A DNA stretch of 64,000 nt. Origin: Chrysomallon squamiferum (lineage: Eukaryota > Mollusca > Gastropoda > Neomphalida > Peltospiridae). This document shows positions 14,515 through 33,280 of this stretch, piece by piece. The stretch lies in NCBI GenBank assembly GCA_012295275.1, contig CM022672.1, positions 7,876,884 to 7,940,883 of the forward strand. Reading direction: 5' to 3'. The notes under the pieces were generated by a model, which did no database searches, had not been told where the DNA came from, and saw only the letters and a list, made by a program, of their open reading frames with translations. The translations under genes and the position numbers were made by a program. Each line of letters opens with the position of its first letter. Position 1 is the first letter of the stretch.

Positions 14515-16289
14515 CTGAGAACAAAAATCAATGCAAAAATGAATGATCAGCATTACATAAAAACAAATATTAATATGGTTTAGTTCACTGAAATAATGTA
14601 TGACAAATCAGTTACAGTCACTAAAGATTTATCAAAAGTACACAATCTGTTATATTAACTATAAATTTGATGGACTGTGTGAGTCTGTATAAAGGTTTAT
14701 ATCATATTTATTCTTTTTTTTTATCTGTATCACTACCTGTAAATTGCCTCAATCAAAACTGAAAAACTGTTTTACTTTCTCCTATGAAAATAAACCTGAA
14801 ACTTGGAAGATGATCATTTTGATGAAAGAATAGTATTTGTAACAAATCATCTACAAAATTGTATGGAACATTTAACCAGTAATAAAATTAGTAATTGGAC
14901 AATATTAATAGCTTTTGTCTTGACAAATGGATCCACTGGTGTTTAAAACGAAATATCAATGAATGGAATACCATCAGACAACATAAGGTTAGAAATATGG
15001 CAAAACAGATAATAGTAAGGAAGTAAGAAGTATTGTTACCACAAAATAAAACTACTTTGTTACTTCCAGTTACTTGAAAAATACAACTCAAGTAGTTTTA
15101 CTTCTTGAAATGACACCCCCAAAAATTACTGTGTCAAAAAGTGTATGTTGTTCTTTTAAAAATTGTGGACAAAACAGGATGTGAAAGTACATTTATCACT
15201 TGAAATTTCAAATTTTTTTATTTTTGATTTCACTTTTATTGTTGTTTTGTAAATATTTATGTATTATTGTCTTCTTCTTTTTAAAATTTTTATGTGGTGT
15301 TTGTTTTAACATTAACTAAAATCATGGACAAAAAGAAAAACCAACAGAAATAATTTACAAATATTTTAAAGTCAATATCTGTAAATAAAAATTATAAATA
15401 TCTAATATGCATTTCCTCTAAATTTTAATCATCATATATATATATATATATATATTATATTATAATTATATATATTTACACTCAATATTATTGTAACAAT
15501 AAAAAAAATAATAAGTTGGTGTAATTATGTCAGTGAATAAAAATTAAATAAATATAGACCATGATACGTTTAATAGGTTGGGTGAATGAACAATCAACTG
15601 AAGCAGGTGCTCTGTATATTAATACACCTTATAAAGTTATAGAAACAGCAAATCAACAAAATGTCGATCCAGTGATTATTTCAGATATTGTTAACATTAA
15701 ATATTACTTGTATATATAACACTTGCAACACTACAAAAATTTGTTTCCATTTCTTTTTTTTTTATTGATGTTAGTTTTTACAAACTAAATCTTTGTCACT
15801 TCGATCAACGTTGTGAATAGATCAACTTTTGTTTGTTATTTACCGTGTTCATTCAATGTTATTTACCGATTCTGATTCCCTCAGCTCTAATGCACTATTT
15901 TAACATCACCATAAGTATCCATTTATATTACAAAGTGGCATATTTAAGAAATATGAAAGATCAAACTAAAAGTAAACAATATTTGTGTTCAGCCCAGCAA
16001 GATGGAGGTCCATTTTGAAACTTGAATATAACGTGATATCTGATTGGTCCTTGTCAAGGGATGACCCTCAACTCATGAAAGAAGATTAATGTATGGACTG
16101 TGTCAATGGTGAATCGACCACACTATGAGCTCAGGCATTTTAAATTCGAATTTTAAAAATAAAATTAACACTACACAGCAATTAAAGCCTTGGGACTATA
16201 TATAGTCATTGTGATTTAATTATATCTAGTATTTTTAAATATTTTTATTTTCTAGTTTCTTACAAAGAAAAAAAAAAAAAAATAAAAAA

Positions 16290-16345
<56 letters not shown>

Positions 16346-16524
16346 GAAATAAATAGCACTTTAAAAAGAGAAATATTAAATATAGTAATAATAAACTATA
16401 TTATCGCAAAAAAAGCTTTAAAAAATAAAATTAAAATGGTTTTTAAAAAATTATCCTACAGCTTTTAATTTTTTATTTATTATTATTTTTTTTTTTTTTT
16501 TTTTTTTATTTTTATTAATTAGTA

Positions 16525-16555
<31 letters not shown>

Positions 16556-16574
16556 AATGAAAAAAAAAAAAAAA

Positions 16575-16736
16575 GAATGTTGTTGACGTTCTCCATTATG
16601 GCCTTGGGAACTGAACTCGTAGCGGTTAAGATGGATTTAAACATGTCTGCGGGCTTAAGCTGGTCTTTGTTGTCCCAGATGCAGTCTGTGATTTTTATAA
16701 ATGTGTGCACGCACAAGTCCGCATATTTCACGACTA
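16575..16736 (-). CDS. Coding-looking island, unidentified
   Basis: After a fair acceptor (CATGACTTTCAG) an open frame runs VVKYADLCVHTFIKITDC and then IWDNKDQLKPADMFKSILTA, ending in MENVNNI before it enters long T and A runs. Codons are GC-rich beside the flanks. No donor follows. It may be an exon truncated by homopolymer growth, a retrocopy or a transposon fragment. It lies inside the presumed first intron of the RGS12-like gene. Confidence 0.25.
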
Positions 16737-16932
16737 CTGAAAGTCATGGACGTATTACGATCACCAGGAACAAAGGATTTTACACACACCCACACATTAA
16801 CTAGAGACAGGAAGAAAATATATCCCCTCAATAGCTAAATAACAAATACACTGAATACAACATTAAATATTGACAATAAAATAAAATAAACTGTGGTTAT
16901 GTTTTATATTTATAAAAAAATTCTTAATGCAG

Positions 16933-16991
<59 letters not shown>

Positions 16992-17167
16992 CGTTGTTGT
17001 TGTTGTTATTTTGTTCTTATTTCAGTAAGGTTTCTTTATTATTTATTATTAGAAAAAAAAGACAGAAAGAAAGAACAAGACATTTGTTTATTCAGATCTC
17101 GTTTTCAGTTAAAATTATGATTAGTTTGATCTAACAAGGAAAATTCATTGACCCGATTTCTTCTATT

Positions 17168-17282
17168 AGGTATCATTTACAACATTTGCTCGTATTCATA
17201 TTACATCAGTTCTCTTTGACTGAAGTGAATAACCTCGCCACTTCCTTGTGGAGGCAACCGCAAATGTTTGTAAATGATATCT
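17168..17282. repeat. Short inverted-repeat unit, MITE-like
   Basis: GGTATCATTTACAACATTTGC at the left is matched in reverse by GCAAATGTTTGTAAATGATATC at the right, with one inserted base, across about 115 bases. It has no coding content. It could be a miniature inverted-repeat element or a palindromic regulatory segment; a target duplication is not clear. Confidence 0.45.
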
Positions 17283-18190
17283 AAACTTCCACTGAAGCGA
17301 TTCGATCTGACTGTCGTTCGCGTATTACCAAAAAGCTAGCTACATTTGAATTACGCCCGGATCCAAAACTTCTTCTGATATAAATGAGAAAAATTAATTA
17401 AAACTATGTTCATCTTATTATTATTATTATTGTGGTAGTAGTTGTTGTTGCTGTTGTTGTAGTAGTTTTTGTTGTAGAAGTAGTAATATCAGCAAAAAGT
17501 ATAGTAGTTGTTCTTGTAGTTATAGTAATAGTAATCGTAGCAGCTAATAGTAATGGTGGTGGTAAGAGTAATAGAAGTAGAAGAATCTAGTATATTAAAA
17601 AATAATAATAATAAAAGTAGCATTATCATCAACATCCATCTATTCTGTGCTTCTTCGGTTATTTCTGTTACTATCACCGCCAGAAGCAAGTGCTGGAGCA
17701 GGTTTAAAACTGTTTATTATTGTAACTGATCTTTTACAAGATATTTAATTCTTTCTTTTTTCTCTCTCTCCCTTTTTTTTTTTTGTAAACAGAGATGCAA
17801 ATAGAAAATTAAATATATAAAATAAATGAAAAGGTCGCCACGACACCAATATTTTTCTCTTTATCAATAGTTATGACTTATTATGGGGACGGGTTTTCTC
17901 TGTGTGCTTGCTCCCAGGTTTTGAAATGCAGGTGGCAGTGCCGACCTGTTATCCCCGAGTGCTGTGAGACACAAAATAATACACGTGTAATTATTATTTG
18001 TAATCCGATTATCGGGGTTTTCAGGGTTCATGTATGTACTAAAGGACATTGAATGTATTCATGCATGAGGATTTGTCATTTACATGGCTGTAAAAGAAAA
18101 TAGCTGAAAAGGAGCGCCGAGGAATCGTAATCTACAAGCGATCGTCTCTGATCTTACAGTATTTGTTATATTACTGTTGTCAGATATAAT

Positions 18191-18226
<36 letters not shown>

Positions 18227-20032
18227 CATTCTGATATTTTATTTGCATTAATGCATTTCCAATTACTATAATTAGATTATATTAACAATTAAGTAAAACA
18301 GCAACATAACGTTTTTGTTCGTTGATTGGTTGGTTTCTAATTCGCTAAATAATTAGAATTACCTCCCTTATGGTTTGTTAGCATTTATTAAGATACTGTA
18401 CCTAATTAAAATAATAATAATAATAATAATAATAATAATTTTCCAGTCCAAACTCGAACTTCAGCCTTTAGAAAAGCCCTATTGACTATATCAGTAATGC
18501 TGTTCATTTAATAATAATAATCGTTTGTTGTTAATTGAATAACACAAAAATCCATATATATATATATATATTTTTTTTATTCAGGTATTTTTCTCACCTG
18601 GAGGGAGTGACAGTATAATATAAGTACTGTTTGCCATGTTAATAAAATAATAATTAAGAAAACAAAGAATAACAACAACTCAGAAAACTGCTTGTGTTCA
18701 CTAACGTAACTGGTGTTTGAGCTAACTCAGTTTTGAGTGCGTCATAGTTATTTTGGACATTTTGCTTCCTTAGCCTTTAGCAGTGAACACAGAAAATTGC
18801 CATGAATGTGTATATTCCAAATCGTAAAATTCTCTTCCAGTAACTATAGTTATATACCCTATTAATATGATAAGAATATACTTAAAGTAAAGTTTATGGT
18901 CTAATATCAAAAATATAACAGTAATTGTAAGGGGTTAAATATTTTATGCTTGGACTGAAATGGCACATTTAAGCACTGAACTTCTATAATTATAATTCCA
19001 TAGTATCGATCATAATACACAAATAATAATAATAATACTTGTCGAAACGACCTTACTAAGAAAAACAAAATAAATACAAAAATTAATACAAAAATCAAAA
19101 TAATAATTAAAAATCTTAATTAGCCTTATTCGACTCTAAGTATTATTAAAGACGAATATTTTTTTTATAATGGCTATATACGCAATATTTTACAAATGCG
19201 TACTATTTTTTGAATTTTGTTAAACAGTTAAACGTATCAACGTATTTGTTCATATTAAACAGTAATATTTATTTAAAACTGTTTATTATACATAAAGTCC
19301 TCACTCTTGTACTGTACATTCCTTTGATAAAACGGGTTTTTACTTGGAATGTGAAAATATTGAATGTTCGCGGTTACGTAACACACTTGCCTAACATCAA
19401 CTGTTTACATACCCTCTTCAGTAAAGTGTAACAGCAAACAAATGCCTGCAAGGCTGTAGTTAATTCTTATAATCGTATTATTACGAGGCCAGGCACAGAA
19501 TAATATTAAGTTAACTAATTTTCGTTATTTATTATTATTTTGTTTTGTATTTGTTTTGTTTTATTTTATTTTATTTTATTTTATTTTATTTTATTTTATT
19601 TTATTTTATTTTATTTTATTTTATTTTATTTTACATTATATTACCTTATTTTACTTTACTTTATTTTACTTTTATTTTATTTATTTTCGTTTGTTTGTTC
19701 TTTACCTCTTTTAATTTGAAGTAGCCCCTTGCATACATACATGTATGTATACATTAGCTTTGTTCAGTTAAAGCATGTTTTCATTACGCCCCAAAACAAG
19801 CAACAGGACAATTATAGGATCACAGTGAATTCGTTTGCTGCTGCAGATTTGTTTTAAATATTTGTTTATTAAACAGTTTCGTTCTTGCTTAAGAGATAAA
19901 ATTTCAGACTGACAAATATCCATTGTAGATGTGAAAAAAAAAATCTACATAGAAATTTAATGCTACATTAATATAAATTTAACAAGAACAAAAAAAAAAT
20001 GATTCAGGAAATTATAATGAAATTGTGACGTC

Positions 20033-20104
20033 AAATAAAAATAACATAAAAATCGTTCTGTCATCAAATAAAAATAACATAAAAATCGTTCTGTCATCAA
20101 ATAA
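20033..20104. repeat. 33-bp tandem duplication
   Basis: The unit CAAATAAAAATAACATAAAA plus ATCGTTCTGTCAT occurs twice without a gap and starts a third time. The copies are essentially identical, so the duplication is recent. Confidence 0.85.
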
Positions 20105-20268
20105 TAATCAGTGAACATCAAAAGGCGTCTGCTTGGTGCAACGATTAAGTCATCGATCTTGGGGAAAGTATGTATCAGGATCACCTCTTTGTATAGATGA
20201 CTTTCCAGATCTGAACTAGGGGAAGGAATTGCAAGGCAAAACTCTAGGTGCGTGTGTGTGTATGTATA

Positions 20269-20303
<35 letters not shown>

Positions 20304-20636
20304 GGAATACCCTTGTTCCTACATCTACATTTTATTGACTCCACATAGCTATTTCCCATTCTAACTAGTACAGAGAAGATGTGTAATATAACTGCAAAGA
20401 ATCTCTCCTGTCGTTAACAGGTAAGATGAGCCCCTCAAGAATTGGCAGCATTTTCATTTCCAGTAATATTCGCTTCAGAAACTATTTCTCTTCATCGCTA
20501 ATTAGTAAAGTATATTGAGGTATCGTTAAATAATATTTATTGTTCGTCCTTACAAATATAAACAAATATCAAATTATTTACTGACTCACATAAACAATTT
20601 ATGTTACTTGTTTTGTTTTTTTTGTGTTTTTCTTAC

Positions 20637-20838
20637 CTTCTTTGGAAAACGACTCTTTAGAAAGATTTTCATCGACAACGGCATTTTGAGGTAAGTCATC
20701 ACGTGGTTTCTTTCTTGTAGTGTCAATGGCGGTATCTCTAGCTGATGTGTCCAAGGACTTCTTTTTCGTCTCTTTGTTAACATCCTCGACAACATCGTCG
20801 ACGGTGGAACGTTTCGGAACATATCGATAACGCAACAT
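20637..20838 (-). CDS. Candidate first coding exon, possibly of the RGS12-like gene
   Basis: ATG at 20838 opens 67 codons plus one base up to a strong donor (GAAG|GTAAGA). The peptide is charged and Lys/Asp-rich (MLRYRYVPKRSTVDDV...), with no domain I recognise. It ends in phase 1, and the RGS12 PDZ exon 6.1 kb downstream on the same strand begins with the two bases that complete the codon, so the two join in frame as ...FSKE-ENMNANQ. That would make an 850-residue product to the end of the visible exons. Phase agreement alone has a one-in-three chance. It may instead start another minus-strand gene. Confidence 0.5.
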
Positions 20839-23800
20839 TTGTGACTGTTACCAGGAACTCAGAACATGTACTGAATGTTTCAGAAATTATCTCCAGTATG
20901 AACAAAAGCTTCAGATATTTTTACTTTGAAACATTCATTTCAGCTTTATCCTTCATTGTTTATCAAACGGAATTATCGTCAATATCATCTCACCCCCCTT
21001 AAAAAAAAGTATCATAATGAAAGTAAACTCAAATAAAAGAAAACTGTCCAAAACAAGAAATCACGTTGTTGATGTGGGTTTTTTTGTTTGTTTTTGAAAA
21101 ATAATAGTAGTAGTACTACTAGTAGTAGTAGTAGCGGCAGCAGTAGTAGTAGTAATCTAATGTATTACTGAAAATAAAAGTGTAGTCCATACTGTGTTGT
21201 TTTTGTCGTACACAAACAGAATGTAATTATCTCATGACAACGCTCTGGGCAGTGTGTTCATTAATTGATCTTCAAGTCTGCTACATGTGTATTTATGGTA
21301 AAAGCTGCAGGCTATGGAATCATCACTGATGTCTGCATTATTTACTCCATCCTCGGAGAATTCAAGAATATCTTCTTTTTTTTCTTCATAAATCATATCC
21401 CGAGAAATTTCACAAAAAATACAACAATATGTCGTCTGCTTCATTAAATAGATATCAAAATCTATTTCAGTTCTTATATTCAAAGAAACTGCTAAAAAGG
21501 GGGAAAAAAAAGTACTTGCAAGTTGGCTGAGAACAAATTCGTCGCTAATTAAAATAATATTATTATCCTTTATGGAAGAAGCTGTAAACATCCGTTTATT
21601 CGATTCTTTTTAGCTTAGACCACAAATAGCACATTCACACACTCGACGATAATATGACTACGACCAGATGACACTGAGAGCAAGATGCTGTTGTAATGAA
21701 ATCATACACTCACAGTAGGTGTTAGAGATATCGTCGTGTCACACGGTTCAATATTTTCCCACGTCCTCCCCTTGTTCTTAACCACTGTATTTACCTTTTA
21801 AGCGACTTGAAGATGTTAGTGGACGCAGAGGTGAAAATATCTTTGCCTGTTAATGGAAACAAGAGTTTCTTTCATCTTTGCTCTCTCTTTCTCTTTGTAA
21901 TCACACATGTAATTTTCTCCTCGTTCTTAAATGCACTTTGTTCAGTGTCTGTATCAACAACTTTTCTCCTGTTTCCGTGAAGATGGACATGCGTGACCTC
22001 TTCTAAGGGGGCAGACACAACCTCTCAGCCGTTATCAGCGCGGGTCAACGAGGAACGTTTCTTTTAAAAGAAACAAAGCAGACGTCGCATAATCGATTTT
22101 TTTTCTTTCTTTCTTTCTTTTTTTCTGTTACATTTGTTCAAAGTAGGTCTGGTACACACTGTATATATATATATAGTTGTGGTAAATTTATTTTTAAAAA
22201 CGTTTAATAAACACATACGATTAAACCACACGGCTCTATTCTGTTTATTTGCCAGGGTATTTAACAATGTTAAGCCGGTCACCACCTGGCTGTAACAGTT
22301 ATATCTCGACAGGCCGAAACATGTAGAAAATATTACCTGAGGCGGTAATCAATTAATGGCCGAATAACAGTTCTCCTTGTGAAATAATGCTGCAACAGAC
22401 ACACCCCTATTCTCGCGTGTAAAACTGGTTATTAAAACCCCATTGAACAGACGTCAGTCATTGAAGCAGACGACAGCCAGGTGACTAAAATGTCAACAAA
22501 CACGATATGGTTATTTGTACGCGGGGCATGCTTGCCATTTTTGTCTTCATTTCAGAGTTTAACGAATTTCGGTGATAAAATAAACCAGCCTCCGATTCAG
22601 TAATTTGTAAATTGAAATTTTTTTTAAATCTAGTGAAATGAGATGTTTCTTACTTCCTCCCGTTTCTCTTCGTGTGTCTTGTTTTGAGAATATTTATAAA
22701 TACTTTTTTCCTTTTTAAAAAAAAAATAATTTTTAATAAGAAATTAATAAAAATAAGATGCATACTTATTGAGGATACCGTTTAAAGCCGCTTGACGTAT
22801 TTTAATAATGTATTTTAATTATATATGGTTTGTAAAATTAAAAAATAATTTATTAACGAATGTTACTTTCCAGTTGCAATTGATACATTTCAATAAATAC
22901 TTTTTTTATTAAATGCGTTTTGCATAATTAAAGCAGAGATTTATATGTTGTTTTATTCACGAATTAATGTGAAATTATCATGTATATTTATGAATTAAAA
23001 AAAAATCTTCAAATACCTGAGAAAAAGTATTAAAAAAAAAAAAAAAAAAAAAAAATAATAATAGTAATAAAACGTAAAAAAAATAAAGAAACCACCATCC
23101 GCCCAAAAAACCTACAAAATCAAACAAAAGACGGTAACACCAAACATATGAATATTTATATTAATTTCCGAACCATTTTCGATTATTTGTTAACAGAGTG
23201 ACGAGTAAAACTTAATCAATATCTTTTAAAAAAAAAAAAAAAAAAAATGACAATATTAAAAAGAGTAAAACATGAAAAAACATAGACTTCCATATAAAAA
23301 GTATCGAAACAGGAACAAGAAGATTAACAACAATAACAATAAGAGTAATGGTTCTTCCAAACTGATGCAATTTTAAATAAATTCAGTTTGTTACTCATGT
23401 ACGAAACATTTATCATCGTTGTTTAAATGTACAGCCCAAGCTGTTTTAACAAACCAAGACTTTATCACAAGTGTTGAAAAATGCTACGTCACATCATCAT
23501 TATATCCACAACACTGTGGATGGTGTTGCTGTCGTGCCAAAAACGATTTCATTTCACATTTCGAAAGCAGTGGAAGGACGTTTTGTAAAAATAAAAAATA
23601 AAAAAAAAAAAAAAATGAAAAAAAACCTGTATCCTTTATTGATTGTGTCCTCTGGATCATGTTTCTAGACACAAGGACACTGAACTGTAAATACCAGTTT
23701 AACCATTGTTTTTTGTTTTTTTTGTTGTTCTTTTTAACATTGTTTTCCCTTATATTGCAGCTACATACAGCCAACAGAACCAGAGAAATGTTTCCGAGCT

Positions 23801-24071
23801 GATCGAGTGCTGATCTTATCATGCACGTAAAAACGGTGTCTGAACTTTCTTAAAGATAGATTCTAGGGATTTTCATGTAAACAATAGTAGTACTAGTAGT
23901 AGTAGCAGCACAGAAGCAGCAGTAGTAATGTTGGTGGTAGTAGTATTATTAATAATAATAGTGATAAGATGAAAATGATGATGATGATGATGTTAAATTA
24001 ATAATAATAATAATAATAATAGCAGCAATAACAATAACAACAATGATAATAATAATAAAAAATTATATTTA

Positions 24072-24151
<80 letters not shown>

Positions 24152-24245
24152 TTATTAATACCTGGGGTAACCCGGCATCTATTTCACGTCTAACAATAAT
24201 ATTTATAATAAACCTATGACTAAATAAATAAATAACTCAATAATA

Positions 24246-24341
<96 letters not shown>

Positions 24342-24425
24342 ACAGCAGTAGTAGTATAGTACAACAAACAACAACAACGTTAATAATTGCACAGATTTTG
24401 AATCAGCTAATTTAAACTGCAATAA

Positions 24426-24484
<59 letters not shown>

Positions 24485-24855
24485 AATATTGCTGACTTCC
24501 AGTAAGCCATATTATTAGAAGAGGAAACATTTTTTTCTTGGGTTTTATAGACAAGAGTTACCTACCTTGATACACAAACTTGCTTGGATTTACTTCCTGA
24601 TTGAGTTTCTCAATGAACTTATTTATTCGTGTAAATTTTCTTACGTGTGTAACATAGTGTCAGAAATCTGGACTATGGAATTACAGTTTATAATATGACA
24701 TATTTAACAGCTTCTAAATAGTTTTTTTTTAATAAATTTTTACAAATTATCTTCTGCATGGAAACTTACACTTAAGTCCATACTAAACTGTAATTTATAG
24801 CTGGCTGCAGCGATTGTTGACCCAGGTACAGTGTGTACCTATAAAAAGCGTGAAA
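20839..24855. other. Intergenic stretch between divergent gene starts
   Basis: Bases 21600-22560 are less AT-rich, with scattered CpG, and may contain the promoter for the minus-strand exon at 20.8 kb; no clear core element is seen. Bases 23880-24357 are a mosaic of TAG, CAG, GAT, AAT and ATTT repeats, followed by (CA)n at 24429-24481. The 119-codon minus frame at 21.2-21.6 kb is unsupported. Confidence 0.5.
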
Positions 24856-29652
<4,797 letters not shown>

Positions 29653-30327
29653 CAGTTACAGTAAACGCTTTAAATTAGTCTGTTGATCCATTAACTAATA
29701 CTCAACACTGACAGACGAGAGCCTCAATGGAATAGTGATTATTCATGTCATTAGGTACATACACGTATGAATATCCATCTTCACTATCAAATAACGAGAA
29801 AAAAAAAAATAATAAATAAAAAAATAAAAAAAAAAAAAAAAAAAATAATCAGAATTTATAGAAAAAAAAAAAAAAAAAAAAAAAAAGAAAGAAAAACATA
29901 TCACGGGTGTTAACTTACTGGAATGATGCATTCTTGGACCGTTATCATATACTGAGCACTTACTCAGATGTAAATTAATAAATAGGGCAGTTTTCTCTAC
30001 TTGAACTCAAGAATTAGATATCTGTCTAGGAACATTACCCTAAAACGTTAAACTTTCCTAGGGTTAGGGTAGATGACTTCCCAACTAAAAATGATTTCGT
30101 AATACTAAAAGCTAGTGCATGCAGAAAATTGGAATGAAGGTTTTATATATATAAAATGTCCTGTCCTAAAAATCGTTATTTGAAAGGCTGAACAATTTAC
30201 GAGTGGTATTGTGAAAAATGCTGGATTTGGAAAGTTCTGCAGAACTATGAGTATAAAAATATAAAATCGTTATTAGTGGAGCACCATGAAACAAAAATGA
30301 AGTTGCAATCTACAAATAAGGATAAAG

Positions 30328-30378
<51 letters not shown>

Positions 30379-33123
30379 GAACAGAAGAGAAAATGGAGTT
30401 CATAAGAGACTACACTAAATGTAATTGGCTGTTTGTTCCTTTTTAATAATTATTACCAAAGGGTTGTGAATTTCTATAATAGCTGTTACCAAAAACAATT
30501 CAACTGATGACAGAACAGTACTATTTTATATCATTTTTGATTCTTTTTATTTTACAATGTTTTACAGATGACCTCTCTAAACGCGATTTATTCTGAACAC
30601 TCTTTTGCTCAGTGAAAGGATATTATTTACACTGTTTTGTTTTCTTATGGTATTAGGTAATTATAGAAAAGTTCATATATATACAGTCACTTTATGTTAG
30701 TGAAGAATGATCATCAGGAGAAAATGGTGAGATATCAGTACTAACTTTTATTTGCTTCTTCACTTACTTCTTTGCATTTAAGTATTACTCATGTTCTGAT
30801 AGTAATTATTTGAGGCACAGTCAATGAAATTAAAATGTATTCTAAAGCATTTAATAATCCAATTATAAATTCTAAATTTGCATTAACTAAGGAATTTCTT
30901 AGAAGTTTAGTAACATTTAATATTCTGTTAGAAAAATAGTATTACTACGTAACAGCCAGTGACAGATTTAAAAAAGAAGACAGTAAGAAAAAAAGGGTTT
31001 ATCTTCTAAAGCCATGAGAGTATAACTAGGTGATGTCTGTTAAAAAATATACATCTAAAGATAAATAAATATAAGGAAGATTGTCACTTCTGATTTCTAA
31101 TAAAATGACAAATTCTGTGTTGTTGTATCTTCAGTAAACCTACTCGATTGTGGTCTTTGGGGAAATATATATTTTTATTATTTAAACAATAACACTAATT
31201 TAATAAATATATCTTGTTTAATATTGGATGTATATTCAAGTAAGAATACTTACATTCTGTATACTTCAAAGTGATTATTTTAGCTTTTAATAATCAGTCT
31301 AGTTTTTTTGTTATAGCTTTTCTAACAGGGTTCTGTTCATGTCCTTTATATCCCACTTGTTTTTAAATAAATATTTTTACATTTATTGTTTTCATATGTC
31401 ATTAATAAACTATTGTTTATCTGCTTTATCAGAAATGTTTCACACACACACATATATATATAGAGTAAGAGAGAGAGAAACAGAGAGAATAATGAACAAA
31501 ATAATTAACAACACAACAGTATGACAAATGTTTAATCACTGTACATATAAAATATCTATAATTTACAACCAACCTAAATCAAGTTGGTCACACTGCTCCA
31601 CTGACAGAAATTACTAAACTGTACTTCTATTATGATAAAAACCTTTTTGTAAAGACCATAGTTTTTTCCTGAAAATGTAAGATACAATATAAAAATATAA
31701 AGAAATTGTATCTAGTGTACAATAGGCAGCCTGGTACTGAAATACATTTATTTTTAGTTAAACAGAAAAGAAATCATTAACTCCCCTACACAAAATAAAA
31801 ACAAAACAGCACAAAAAAACCCCACAAAAACAAAACAAATATAATAATAATAATAAAACAAAGAAAATAAATAAAAATTAATAATAATAATAATAATAGG
31901 AGAAGAAATACAAATAACCTATTAACTATGTTAAAAATAAATAACTGACTAAACCAAAACTAATGTGTGGCTGTTAAATTAATTTTCTAGAAATCTGAGA
32001 CCATCTTTAATTTACACTAAAGCAGGCCATTCACTAACTCACTGTTAAACATATAAAAAAATTCTCAAACATTTAACAGAGATTAAAGAATAACTTCAGA
32101 GACACACAGAGACAACAGAATTATTATTTTCATGACACAGCATTTAATGAAAATTAACTGCAGGTTAATATGCAATTATTATAATATATATATATATACA
32201 GATTTTTTTGGCAAGTATAAACTGAAAAAAAAAAAAAGAAGTTAAAACTATTAAATGAAAAAATGGGACATAACTCTTAAGTTTTTAAACTTTATACTAA
32301 TGGAAACTGGTCAGTATTTTAGTTACTATTTAAAAGCAAACTGCTATGATAAGTTAAGAAAAATGAAATGTACAAAATGGAAGCATGAAATGCCTGGAAA
32401 ATAAGGAAAAGAAAATAAGAAAAAAATACATGTACATATTTATTTAAGCATAATGCTTTCTCCAGATCTTTAATTCAGTGAAAACAAAGAATTACACTGT
32501 GATATAATCACACATTGTACTGTCACAGCTTTCATCTCTTGTATTATTTGTCAAATAAGACTTTTTTAAATTAGTTCATTTAACTCTTTTAATTTTAATT
32601 GTTTTAAAAAAAAATTACCCCTGACAAATCTGAAGAATTACAAGTCCATGCTTATCAAGTATAAATTTCCATGACAATTGTACCACAATAATTTAATTTC
32701 CATAAAAAAAAAAAAAAAATTTTAAACAAAAATCTATCTGGCTTATGATCTTTTTATCAATCTTAATGCAAATCATTCACATTAATATAATAAAAAGCCT
32801 TTTTGAATAAAAGAAAAATCCCCAAAACTACTAAGTTCATAAATTTTCACAAGTCTTAACTATCAGTTCCTTTGGTTGTAAATCAGGCACTTCTTTTAAA
32901 GCTGATATAAACCTGACCTGTGCTTCTAGCATTGATAAACAGAAGTGGAAAGAAGTACAAGACACTTATTCTGTTGTGAATGTGGCGAGCTGACACCATC
33001 GCAGTTAAATGTGAAAACAACAGACAGGAAAGTTTTTGTTATTTGTGAAGATGACAGACAATACAATGGTGATTACACATTGATATCACAGCAAGCTTAA
33101 AGGCTCTGATTTGGTTGCTGTTG
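29653..33123. other. Gap between convergent CARD and SSNA1 genes
   Basis: Contains both 3' untranslated regions, long A runs at 29799-29886 and 30330-30379, and otherwise featureless AT-rich sequence. Many AATAAA motifs occur by composition alone, so I do not assign poly(A) sites. Confidence 0.6.
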
Positions 33124-33240
33124 TTACGAGTGAGCTTCCCGTGTCAGTGATGCTCCACCAGACTGGTTGAATGGTTTTTCCCGCAAGTTCTGTGATTCAC
33201 GCTTTAACACATTCAGCAATGTCTGCGAGCTTTCTAAGAT
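33124..33240 (-). CDS. SSNA1: SSNA1 exon 3
   Basis: A long T-tract and TTTTCAG precede ATCTTAGAAAGC. The exon encodes the end of the coiled coil and a polar tail ([13 protein letters not shown]) and stops at TAA. Confidence 0.93.
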   Translation of the reverse strand: MLESSQTLLNVLKRESQNLREKPFNQSGGASLTREAHS

Positions 33241-33243
33241 CTG

Positions 33244-33280
<37 letters not shown>

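Larger units (their letters stand above)
14515..20636. other. Probable RGS12-like intron
   Basis: Holds AT repeats at 15434-15475, (AAT)n at 16300-16345, T and A runs at 16484-16575, (ATT)n at 16934-16991, a T run at 18194-18224 and a (TTTTA)n pentanucleotide tract at 19556-19640. Apart from the island at 16.6 kb and the small inverted repeat at 17.2 kb, I see no function. Confidence 0.5.

Noticed and set aside
21232-21591. 119-codon minus-strand frame
   Set aside because: No recognised domain, no clear splice sites, and composition close to the flanks. It could still be a terminal exon but nothing supports it.
24840-24847. TATAAAAA motif before the CARD ATG
   Set aside because: It is only about 10 bases from the ATG, so a start site 30 bases downstream would exclude the first codon. 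Such motifs are common by composition here.
30058-30071. CCTAGGGTTAGGGT, telomere-like
   Set aside because: Only two partial units of TTAGGG; no array.
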